64,000 nt of DNA, taken from positions 1 to 64,000 of the forward strand of contig JABBZI010000010.1 of the NCBI GenBank assembly GCA_012955965.1, given 5' to 3'. Numbering within the stretch: position 1 is the first letter of the stretch; every line of letters starts with the position of its first letter. The notes beneath the pieces were generated by a model. The model made no database searches, was not told the origin of the DNA, and was given only the letters and a program-made list of their open reading frames with translations. A program made the position numbers and the translations under genes. Shown here in pieces: positions 1 through 7,334 of this stretch. Source of the stretch: Clostridioides difficile. Lineage in GTDB: Bacteria; Bacillota; Clostridia; Peptostreptococcales; Peptostreptococcaceae.

Positions 1-261
1 AAAATACAAATTTTAATAAAAATAATAAAGAACCCATTGTTATTTTGATAAAATTGTAAAATATATTTTTAAATTATCATTTAATGTAATTTGAAGGAAT
101 TGAAGATATATGTTTATTGTATTCAATTGTTGTATTTTTAGTTTTTTTGTGATTAATTAAAAAATTATAAAAATCGTTTACATGTTGATTTTTTAAAAAA
201 AAAGATTTAGAATTATATAGAAAGTAATAAACAAAAATTGGATTTACGGGAGTGAAATAAA
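1..261. other. AT-rich leader upstream of ilvA
   Basis: Non-coding, extremely AT-rich stretch ahead of the threonine dehydratase gene. It presumably carries that gene's promoter, but I could not assign a convincing -35/-10 pair. The only clear element is the ribosome binding site GGGAGTG at 248-254. No riboswitch, terminator or repeat was recognised. Confidence 0.5.
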
Positions 262-1479
262 ATGATAAATGTTACCTTAACAGATGTGAAAGAAGCTAGA
301 GAGACCATCAAAAACATAGTAAAAAGAACTGACTTACTTGAAAGTGTTAAACTTAGTGAAAAAACAGGAGCAAACGTGTTCTATAAATGTGAGAATCTTC
401 AAAAAACAGGTTCTTTTAAATTAAGAGGAGCTTGTAACAAAATAGCAAGTTTAACAGAGGAAGAAAAGGCAAATGGAGTTATAGCTTCAAGTGCAGGAAA
501 TCACGCTCAAGGTGTTGCATTAGGGGCAAAAATGACTGGTATAAAATCAACAATAGTAATGCCAGCAACTGCACCTTTAGCAAAAGTTAGTGCAACTAAA
601 GGATATGGAGCAGAAGTAGTTTTAAATGGTGCGGTTTATGATGATGCATATGCAAAAGCTGTTGAAATACAAAAAGAAACAGGAGCAACTTTCTTACATC
701 CATTCAATGATAAATATGTTATAGCAGGACAAGGAACTATATCTCTTGAAATTTTCGAACAGTTAGACAATAAAGTTGATACTATACTATGCCCAGTCGG
801 TGGTGGTGGAATCATCTCTGGTGTTGCTGTTGCAGCTAAAGCATTAAATCCTAATGTGAAAATAGTTGGTGTTCAAACTGCAAATATACCTTCAATGAAA
901 GAGTCAGTTAAAAATGGAAAAGTAACAACAGCATTTAATGATACTACAATAGCTGATGGTATAGCTGTTAAAACTCCAGGAGATTTAACTTTTGAAATAA
1001 TAAATGAATTAGTTGATGAAATAGTTGTGGTTGAAGAAACAGAAATCGCAGAATCAATATTATTTATGATGGAAAGTCAAAAAATAGTTTCAGAAGGTGC
1101 TGGAGCTGTATGTACAGCTGCTATATTAAGTGGTAAGTATGTACCAGCAAAAGATGAAAATGTAGTTTGTATAATATCTGGTGGTAATATAGACATAAAT
1201 ACATTATATAGAATAATAGGTGTTGCTCTAGCTAAAGAAGGAAGAAGATATTCATTTAGTACAATTATGGAAGATAAGCCAGGAAACTTTGCTGAATTAA
1301 CTAGAATAATAAGTGAGAATGGTGGAAACATTTTAAGTGCTAATCAAGGTAAATTATCAGCAGGAGAAGCTCTAGGAAAACAAAGTGCGGAATTTATACT
1401 AGAGACAATAGATTATGACCATATAGCTAAAATAAAGAAAGCTATAGAAGACAAAGGTTTTAAAATTATAGAATTATAG
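262..1479 (+). CDS. ilvA: Threonine dehydratase (threonine ammonia-lyase) with C-terminal ACT domain
   Basis: PLP enzyme that deaminates threonine (often also serine) to 2-oxobutyrate and ammonia in the cytoplasm. Fold-type II motifs are visible: the PLP lysine in KTGSFKLRGA (K53), the SSAGNHAQG loop and the phosphate-binding run VGGGGIISG near residue 180. Residues from about 325 to 405 form an ACT-like regulatory domain, giving the 405-aa medium form rather than the 329-aa TdcB form; databases may call it tdcB. GGGAGTG precedes the ATG. The RidA gene follows 95 bp downstream, which fits because dehydratases release reactive enamine/imine intermediates. A biosynthetic (isoleucine) versus catabolic (threonine fermentation) role cannot be settled from sequence. 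Confidence 0.93.
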   Translation: MINVTLTDVKEARETIKNIVKRTDLLESVKLSEKTGANVFYKCENLQKTGSFKLRGACNKIASLTEEEKANGVIASSAGNHAQGVALGAKMTGIKSTIVMPATAPLAKVSATKGYGAEVVLNGAVYDDAYAKAVEIQKETGATFLHPFNDKYVIAGQGTISLEIFEQLDNKVDTILCPVGGGGIISGVAVAAKALNPNVKIVGVQTANIPSMKESVKNGKVTTAFNDTTIADGIAVKTPGDLTFEIINELVDEIVVVEETEIAESILFMMESQKIVSEGAGAVCTAAILSGKYVPAKDENVVCIISGGNIDINTLYRIIGVALAKEGRRYSFSTIMEDKPGNFAELTRIISENGGNILSANQGKLSAGEALGKQSAEFILETIDYDHIAKIKKAIEDKGFKIIEL

Positions 1480-1573
1480 TAAAAAGTGTATATAATATAC
1501 AAGAAAAATAGTATAATAGTGTATGAAGATACATTTTATATGTATCAGATTAACGAATTAGGAGGATTTTAAA

Positions 1574-1954
1574 ATGAAACATGAAGTAATACATACTAAT
1601 GATGCACCAGCAGCTTTAGGACCATACTCTCAAGCTATAAAAGCTGGAAACTTATTATTTGTGTCTGGACAAGTTCCTCTTGTACCAGAGACTATGGAAG
1701 TAGTTGAAGGAGATGTACAAGCTCAAACTGCTCAATCTTTAAAAAATCTTAAAGCTATATTAGCTGAAAGTGGAGCTGATTTTTCAAATGTAGTTAAAAC
1801 TACAGTATTTATAAAAGATATGAATGAATTTGGAGCTATAAACGAAGTTTATGCTGAATATTTTGGAGAAAACAAACCAGCAAGAGCTTGTGTAGAAGTT
1901 GCTAGATTACCAAAAGATGTTAAAGTTGAAATAGAAGTAATAGCTGTATTATAA
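1574..1954 (+). CDS. ridA: RidA family 2-iminobutanoate/2-iminopropanoate deaminase
   Basis: Small cytosolic protein (126 aa, typical length) of the YjgF/YER057c/UK114 family, which hydrolyses the imines released by PLP dehydratases and so protects other PLP enzymes. Diagnostic features are the N-terminal [11 protein letters not shown] segment, VSGQVPL, and the catalytic arginine in KPARACVEV (R104) with the C-terminal acidic segment [11 protein letters not shown] strong TAGGAGG site precedes the ATG. Its position directly after the threonine dehydratase gene and before a terminator suggests co-expression with it. The family is also annotated TdcF or 'endoribonuclease L-PSP'; the deaminase role is established for the family. 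Confidence 0.94.
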   Translation: MKHEVIHTNDAPAALGPYSQAIKAGNLLFVSGQVPLVPETMEVVEGDVQAQTAQSLKNLKAILAESGADFSNVVKTTVFIKDMNEFGAINEVYAEYFGENKPARACVEVARLPKDVKVEIEVIAVL

Positions 1955-1990
1955 GAATATATAATTTAAAATATGTAACTATTAGATTAG

Positions 1991-2035
1991 GCATGAGTTC
2001 TTGGGTATTTTTATCCTGAGGATTCATGCTTTTTT
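1991..2035 (+). terminator. Rho-independent terminator of ilvA-ridA
   Basis: Hairpin whose outer arms GCATGA (1991-1996) and TCATGC (2024-2029) pair, with further inner pairing, followed directly by a run of six T. It lies 36 bp after the ridA stop and separates this unit from the AraC regulator. Confidence 0.85.
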
Positions 2036-2121
2036 GCAGACCTTTTATCAAAATGTATTCACAAACATATGATAATCTATTAAAATAAAGGGTGATATTT
2101 TTAGAAGGGTAGAGTGATACA

Positions 2122-2880
2122 ATGAGAATTATAAATAAAATTTTCTGGCAAGAAGATAGGATTGGCATGATTACAAATCATTTAGAGGCGGATACACATA
2201 ACCATTGGATGTTGCAATTATTTATAGGAATAGAAGATAGCCTTGAAATAACAGTCAATGAAAAATTAGTTAAATGTAATTGTATTGTAGTAGATAAAAA
2301 TATGCCTCACTCATTTTCGGCAAGAAAAAAAGTTTATTATTCTGCTCTTATTGAACCCACATCTATATATGCAGAACAACTTACTTCAAAAATGAATGAT
2401 TTTGGCTATTGGATATGTGAAAAAGATGGATTAGAGAAATTGCGTCAACAAGCAACTTTTTTGATACATCAATCCAGTGAAGAACAATATTTAAAGTTTA
2501 TGAAAGTGCTTAACAACTATTTGGGCATCCCTGCAACTATCAAATGTTATGATGATAGAATTACTGAGTTACTTCACTTATTACATACTTGTAATTGTGA
2601 TAATCATACGATTTCAAATTTTGCAAATAGAGTGGCACTATCGTCAAGTAGATTATCACATCTGTTTAAAGAGCAAATTGGGATACCTTTAAAAAGCTAT
2701 ATTTTACTTCATCAAATGGAATGTGCTTTTAGAGAATTGCTTTCTGGAAAAAATGTTACTGAAGCTTCTATGGTTGCTGGATTCGATACTCCATCACATT
2801 TTGCAGGTACAGTTAAGCGAATGATGGGAATGCCCGTTTCTTTATCTTTAAAAGATAGCGAGTTTTTGAAAGTATATTAA
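2122..2880 (+). CDS. AraC family transcriptional regulator
   Basis: 252-aa DNA-binding regulator. The C-terminal third (about residues 150-245) has two helix-turn-helix motifs typical of AraC/XylS proteins: ISNFANRVALSSSRLSHLFK, then the second motif around VTEASMVAGFDTPSHFAGTV ending in MMGMPVS. The N-terminal 140 residues resemble a cupin-like ligand pocket (HNHW, MPHSF) but the ligand cannot be read from sequence. The transglutaminase-fold gene 46 bp downstream on the same strand could be a target or operon partner. Nearest family match is certain; the regulated process is unknown. Confidence 0.88.
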   Translation: MRIINKIFWQEDRIGMITNHLEADTHNHWMLQLFIGIEDSLEITVNEKLVKCNCIVVDKNMPHSFSARKKVYYSALIEPTSIYAEQLTSKMNDFGYWICEKDGLEKLRQQATFLIHQSSEEQYLKFMKVLNNYLGIPATIKCYDDRITELLHLLHTCNCDNHTISNFANRVALSSSRLSHLFKEQIGIPLKSYILLHQMECAFRELLSGKNVTEASMVAGFDTPSHFAGTVKRMMGMPVSLSLKDSEFLKVY

Positions 2881-2926
2881 ATATTCTCGTTATATAATGA
2901 AGTTGTACTAAGAAAGGGGATTTGTT

Positions 2927-3646
2927 ATGAATAAAGAATACTTAGAAGAAACAAGAATGTTAAATTATAATGAACCACAACTTAAGGTTTTGGTATCATC
3001 AAAGAAGTGGCTAGAATTAGATGATTTTCATAAAATAAAATCTATTTATGAGTTTGTCCAAAATGATATTTTATTTGGATATAATGCTTCTGATATATTG
3101 AATGCAACACAGGTATTAAATGATGGTATGGGACAATGTAATACAAAAGCTACTCTTCTAATGGCATTATTGCGTTCAGTGAATATCCCTTGTAGGCTTC
3201 ATGCTTTTAATGTAACAAAAGATTTTCAACAAGGTGCTATATCTAAAATGATTTCACTATTAGCACCAAAATATATTCTTCACACTTGGGTAGAGGTATT
3301 TTATCAAGATAAATGGATTGCTCTGGAGGGAGTCATAACTGACAAAAAATATTTAGAAGCAATTAAGAAGAAATTTATTAATCAAAGTGGGATATTCAAA
3401 AAGTATGCAATAGCTACAAATGATTTGAAAAATACATCTATTGATTGGGATGGTGAAGATACCTTTATTCAAAAAGAAGCTATCGTATACGATTATGGCA
3501 CTTTTCCTTCACCAGATGTATTTTTCTCTACTCATTCACAACATTTGTCAAAATTAAAAAATTTCATATATGTGCATTTTATAAGAAAGATAATGACAAA
3601 AAATGTATGTAGGATTAGAAATAATTATTTTGTTAAAAATAACTGA
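2927..3646 (+). CDS. Transglutaminase-like superfamily protein
   Basis: 239-aa protein with the Cys-His-Asp core of the transglutaminase/protease-like fold: C71 in GMGQCNTKATL, H119 in ILHTWVEV, and an acidic residue in ALEGVITD (E134 or D139). No signal peptide or transmembrane helix is apparent, so a cytoplasmic peptidase or amidase-type activity is most likely; actual cross-linking activity is not implied by this fold. AAAGGGG precedes the ATG. It follows the AraC gene closely and ends at a bidirectional terminator. Substrate unknown. Confidence 0.8.
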   Translation: MNKEYLEETRMLNYNEPQLKVLVSSKKWLELDDFHKIKSIYEFVQNDILFGYNASDILNATQVLNDGMGQCNTKATLLMALLRSVNIPCRLHAFNVTKDFQQGAISKMISLLAPKYILHTWVEVFYQDKWIALEGVITDKKYLEAIKKKFINQSGIFKKYAIATNDLKNTSIDWDGEDTFIQKEAIVYDYGTFPSPDVFFSTHSQHLSKLKNFIYVHFIRKIMTKNVCRIRNNYFVKNN

Positions 3647-3713
3647 GTGTTTAATGTAGATAGCTATATAGAAAATATATAGAATAATTAAAAATGTAAT
3701 AGTTAAAGTAAGC

Positions 3714-3768
3714 AAAAAGGAGTTATCACAGAGCAAACTTAAATTGTTCATGTGACAACTCCTTTTTT
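3714..3768. terminator. Bidirectional terminator between convergent genes
   Basis: Arms AAGGAGTTATCACA and TGTGACAACTCCTT pair almost perfectly; the hairpin is flanked by six T on the plus strand and, read on the minus strand, by five T. It serves the transglutaminase-like gene (plus) and the MFS exporter gene (minus). Confidence 0.88.
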
Positions 3769-3790
3769 ATTTTCTATTAATTTCTTTTTA

Positions 3791-5191
3791 TTAACTTCTG
3801 GCAACTTGATGTTCTTTTATAAAACATATAGAAATAACTAAACCAATAAATGCAAGAGTTGCAGCTGTTGAAAATGCAACATCCATTCCATGTATGCTAG
3901 ACAGAATAGCTGAACTCATATGAGCTTTTTTTGTAGCAGCTGTCATTATAGTAATAAGTACAGCAGAACCTATAGCGCCAGATATTTGTCTAAGAGTACT
4001 ATTTATTGCTGTAGCATGAGATATAAGTTCTCTGTCTAGAGTTTTAAGTCCCCATGTAGTTAATGGCATTAGAACTAGTGAAATACCAATCATACGTATA
4101 CAATACATCAATGATACATGAATTAAAGATGTATCCTGACCTAAAAAAGCAAAAGACAAAGTTCCTAAAAACAAACAGCCAGTTCCCAATATTGATAAAG
4201 CTTGGGGTCCATATTTATCTAAATGACGACCTGCAACTGGATTTAATACAACCATCAGTATAGCACCTGGCATCATTAAAGAACCTGAAACTAGTGCAGA
4301 AAAACCTCTTACAGATTGTATATATAGAGGAATCATCAATGTAGCAGACATCATTGAAGCATATACAATCATGATTAATACTGTAGAAATTAAAAATGGT
4401 TTGTTTTTAAAAACTCTCAATTCTAAAAATGGTTCTTTGGATTTTAATTGACGTAATGCAAATAATATTAATGATATAATTCCTATAATTATTGGTGTAT
4501 ATGTGGCAATATTAGTCCATCCATAATTACCTTGATTAGTAAATCCAATCAACAAACCACCAAATCCTAGAGAAGATAATATTATTGAAGGTATATCTAA
4601 TTTTAGTTTTTGAGCTTCTCCAACATTTTTTAATAGAATAAATGAAAGTATAACATCTAATATAGCTATAGGTGAAAGAAATAAAAATAAACTATGCCAA
4701 CCAAATGAATCTACCAACCATCCAGATAAAGTTGGCCCTATTGCAGGAGCAAATCCTACTGTAATACCAACTAAACCCATAGCTGCACCACGTTTTTCTA
4801 CAGGGCATAAATAAAGTATAATAACTTGTAATAGTGGCATTAAAGAACCAGAACCTACTGCTTGTAATACACGAGCAACTAACATAGTTGAAAAATTATT
4901 AGAAAAAAGTGCAATAACACATCCTAGAGAAAATATAGTCATTGATGTAATAAATAATTTTCTAGTACTAAACCTATTTATTAAGTAAGCTGTTGTGGGT
5001 ACAATAATACCTGCAATTAGTAGATAAATTGTTGTTAACCACTGACCAACATCAGCAGTAATTTTAAAATCTGACATTATATTAGGTAATGCAGTTGATA
5101 ATAATGTTTGACTAAGAGAGCTTATAAAAGCACCAGTCATTACGATTGCTATTATTAAATTTCCTTTTTTGTTATTACTTTGGGTTTCCAT
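3791..5191 (-). CDS. MFS transporter, DHA2 (EmrB/QacA) type drug exporter
   Basis: 466-aa polytopic membrane protein, with about 14 hydrophobic segments. The drug:H+ antiporter motifs are present: GQWLTTIYLLIAG at helix 2, the arginine-rich motif A region (RFSTRKLF), LMLVARVLQAVGSG-like motif B (seen as MLVARVLQAVGSGS) and motif C-type GFAPAIGPTLSGWL in helix 5. This points to proton-driven export of toxic compounds. The gene starts 3 bp after the stop of the upstream TetR gene, so the two form one operon; its Shine-Dalgarno GGAGAC lies inside the end of the TetR gene. Substrate not predictable. Confidence 0.92.
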   Translation of the reverse strand: METQSNNKKGNLIIAIVMTGAFISSLSQTLLSTALPNIMSDFKITADVGQWLTTIYLLIAGIIVPTTAYLINRFSTRKLFITSMTIFSLGCVIALFSNNFSTMLVARVLQAVGSGSLMPLLQVIILYLCPVEKRGAAMGLVGITVGFAPAIGPTLSGWLVDSFGWHSLFLFLSPIAILDVILSFILLKNVGEAQKLKLDIPSIILSSLGFGGLLIGFTNQGNYGWTNIATYTPIIIGIISLILFALRQLKSKEPFLELRVFKNKPFLISTVLIMIVYASMMSATLMIPLYIQSVRGFSALVSGSLMMPGAILMVVLNPVAGRHLDKYGPQALSILGTGCLFLGTLSFAFLGQDTSLIHVSLMYCIRMIGISLVLMPLTTWGLKTLDRELISHATAINSTLRQISGAIGSAVLITIMTAATKKAHMSSAILSSIHGMDVAFSTAATLAFIGLVISICFIKEHQVARS

Positions 5192-5194
5192 AGT

Positions 5195-6085
5195 TTATAA
5201 CGTCTCCTTTTTTAATTGATTTTTAATACTGTTCAATAAAAGTACCTTTGGTCTCAAAATGTCTTCTTTTTCTAAGTATGTAATCATTGCATCCATGATT
5301 AAAGAATCATATTGTTGATTTTTTTCCTCGATATATAGTTTTTGGGTTGCTTCTAGTAACTTGGGGTTTTCAAGGAGTGAAGTATCCGTTTTTATTAGTT
5401 CCTCTATATCTTGTATCGTTTTAAAAAATAGCGATTTATTATGAATGGAAAAGTAGGCTTCATCTTCTTGTTCATATAAAAACATTGATTTTTCAATTAA
5501 AGGATTTAGATTATTAATATTTTCTACAACTAAATCTAAAATTTGTATAGTGAATTCAGCAATAAAGTATACATCCACCTCTCTTTTTTGTATATGAATA
5601 ATATACGTAAACTGGTGAATCAGAGCATCTAACAAGAAAACTAAATCAAATATATTGTTTTCTATTTTATCCCCATAGTTGTCAAATAAACTAAGTTTGT
5701 ATTCATTCAATAAGTTAGCTCGAGATTTTTTTTGTAATTTACTTGTAGTATTACGTTGCACTTCAGAAAAGTTTTCCCTTATATAGGTGTTTATAGTAGT
5801 TCTAGAAAAAATATTTTCCCACACAGCAATTATCTTTCTTCTTAATTTTTCAGATGATGGGATATCATTATTTTCATTAATAGAATGTATAATTTCTAAG
5901 AATTTTTCATCATAATAATTGATTATTTCACAGATGAAAATTTCTTTAGTTTCAAAATGTTTATAAAAAGTAGCTTTGGACATCTTACATTCTTTGACAA
6001 TATCCAGTATTGAAGTATTTTGAAAACCTTTTTGGTCAAAAATTCTTTGTGCAATAGTTATAATGAGTCTTTGTTTGTCTGTCAC
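5195..6085 (-). CDS. TetR/AcrR family regulator of the adjacent MFS exporter
   Basis: 296-aa regulator, longer than the usual 190-220 aa. The N-terminal helix-turn-helix is clear (IFDQKGFQNTSILDIVKECK, then MSKATFYKHFETKEIF). The long C-terminal region is helical and acidic and probably binds a ligand. It is the first gene of an operon with the MFS exporter. A palindrome between its promoter and its start codon (6115-6132) is a good candidate for autorepression. The inducer is unknown. Confidence 0.88.
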   Translation of the reverse strand: MTDKQRLIITIAQRIFDQKGFQNTSILDIVKECKMSKATFYKHFETKEIFICEIINYYDEKFLEIIHSINENNDIPSSEKLRRKIIAVWENIFSRTTINTYIRENFSEVQRNTTSKLQKKSRANLLNEYKLSLFDNYGDKIENNIFDLVFLLDALIHQFTYIIHIQKREVDVYFIAEFTIQILDLVVENINNLNPLIEKSMFLYEQEDEAYFSIHNKSLFFKTIQDIEELIKTDTSLLENPKLLEATQKLYIEEKNQQYDSLIMDAMITYLEKEDILRPKVLLLNSIKNQLKKETL

Positions 6086-6114
6086 TTTACTATCTCCTTT
6101 CGTATAAAAACATA

Positions 6115-6132
6115 AAGTACTAGATAGTACTT
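6115..6132. promoter_or_regulatory. Palindromic operator of the TetR-MFS operon
   Basis: Perfect inverted repeat AAGTACT-AGAT-AGTACTT lies between the predicted minus-strand promoter and the TetR start codon. Position and symmetry fit a TetR dimer site that blocks transcription of its own operon. Binding is inferred, not shown. Confidence 0.65.
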
Positions 6133-6150
6133 AAGAGTTTCTATAAATAC

Positions 6151-6178
6151 ATTATACACTATTTGGAAAAAAAATCAA
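6151..6178 (-). promoter_or_regulatory. Promoter of the TetR-MFS operon
   Basis: On the minus strand, TTGATT (complement of 6173-6178) and TATAAT (complement of 6151-6156) are separated by 16 bp, a good sigma-A type promoter. Transcription would begin near 6144 and run through the palindrome at 6115-6132. Confidence 0.7.
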
Positions 6179-6362
6179 TATATGTACCATTAACCTGAGA
6201 AATTTGAAAAATTTGTTGTTGTTTTTCGTCATATATAGAAGAAATTAAGAATTTCGTAAGAATACTTTAATTATATTGCAATAAATTAGTGGTATGATTA
6301 TACTAAGAAAGAAAATGTCTTGAAATTTTCTGTATCAAATACTAATTATGGAGGTGTAGTAT

Positions 6363-7010
6363 ATGAAAAAGAAAACTTGTATAGCCATGGTTTTTGCTCT
6401 ATGTATAGTTTTTGTAGGGATGTTTATTGATAGTTCTAGTGCAGGAAAGAAAATCATAATATCTGAATTAAGTAAATACAGGAGAGGTGTAAATGTATTA
6501 TCAATAAAGAACATTATAGTAGCAAATAAGAAGTATAGCTTACCTAAAGACTATTCTCCACAAGAGAGTAGTGAAGCAAAAGATGCTTTTTATAAAATGA
6601 ATAAAGAAGCTCAAAAGGCAGGATTAAATTTAAAAGCTTTTAGTACATATAGAAGTTATGAATATCAAGATAAATTATTTAAGTCGTATGTAAAAGAACA
6701 TGGAGAAAAGGAAGCAAATAGATTTTCAGCTAAACCTGGAGAAAGTGAACATCAAACTGGACTTGCTTTTGATATTGGAGGAAATGACCAATCTAGTTGG
6801 GCAAATGAAAAGTTTAATAATACAAAAGAGGCTAAGTGGTTGTATGAAAATGCATATAAGTATGGTTTTATACTTAGATATCCAAAAGGTAAAGAGAATA
6901 TAACTGGATATATGTATGAATCTTGGCATTATAGATATGTTGGAACAGAACATAGCAAAAACTTTGCAATGAATAATTTGACTTTAGAAGAATACTTACA
7001 TTTAAATTAA
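6363..7010 (+). CDS. D-alanyl-D-alanine carboxypeptidase, VanY/M15B family
   Basis: 215-aa zinc peptidase acting outside the membrane: an N-terminal hydrophobic segment (residues about 5-24) should export or anchor it. The metal and catalytic residues of M15B enzymes are visible: H130 and D137 in SEHQTGLAFDIG, and E186 and H189 in YESWHYRYVG. These enzymes trim the terminal D-Ala (or D-Ala variants) from peptidoglycan stem peptides. It stands alone with no VanR/S or VanH/A/X neighbours, so this is an ordinary wall-remodelling enzyme, not a vancomycin resistance cluster. GGAGGTG precedes the ATG. Confidence 0.88.
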   Translation: MKKKTCIAMVFALCIVFVGMFIDSSSAGKKIIISELSKYRRGVNVLSIKNIIVANKKYSLPKDYSPQESSEAKDAFYKMNKEAQKAGLNLKAFSTYRSYEYQDKLFKSYVKEHGEKEANRFSAKPGESEHQTGLAFDIGGNDQSSWANEKFNNTKEAKWLYENAYKYGFILRYPKGKENITGYMYESWHYRYVGTEHSKNFAMNNLTLEEYLHLN

Positions 7011-7050
7011 GTTATAGTTTGTTAAATTTAGGTTAAAATAAAAAATAAGC

Positions 7051-7080
7051 TAGACTATTAATTACATAAGGTGATATAAT
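7051..7080 (+). promoter_or_regulatory. Predicted promoter for the riboswitch/P-type ATPase transcript
   Basis: TAGACT (7051-7056) and a perfect TATAAT (7075-7080) with 18-bp spacing, placed just ahead of the yybP-ykoY aptamer. The -35 is weak, so the assignment is moderate. Confidence 0.5.
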
Positions 7081-7106
7081 ATAAATACAATTTAAGATAA
7101 CTACTC

Positions 7107-7241
7107 GAAGGGGAGTAGCTTACACGAAAGTGGTAATTAATCGTCAAGACAGTAGAAATACTCGGTTAATTAGCAAGGAATTCCTTGATAGCAAGACCTT
7201 CAAAATAAGCATTAAGTATGTTTGTTTTGGGGTCTTTTTTT
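7107..7241 (+). ncRNA. yybP-ykoY family (Mn2+) riboswitch with expression-platform terminator
   Basis: The conserved aptamer core is present: GAAGGGGAGTAGC at 7107-7119 and GATAGCAAGACCTT at 7187-7200, with intervening helices. The P1 stem would pair GAAGG (7107-7111) with CCTTC (7197-7201). A strong terminator uses AAGACC (7193-7198) and GGTCTT (7231-7236) followed by T residues, and it shares the P1 3' strand. The two structures are mutually exclusive, as expected for a metal-induced ON switch. The family senses Mn2+ (established knowledge). It precedes a P-type ATPase gene, a common partner of this riboswitch. Confidence 0.88.
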
Positions 7242-7334
7242 ATTCAAGGAATTTTTATTTAAAAAAATTTAAATTTCAAGTATACATAAGAGCCCCCAAA
7301 CATAAAATAAATTTATTAAAGAGGAGGGCAACAA

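Noticed and set aside
6363-7010. Part of a vancomycin resistance cluster
   Set aside because: A VanY-type peptidase alone, with no vanH, vanA/B, vanX or regulator genes nearby, is an ordinary wall enzyme.
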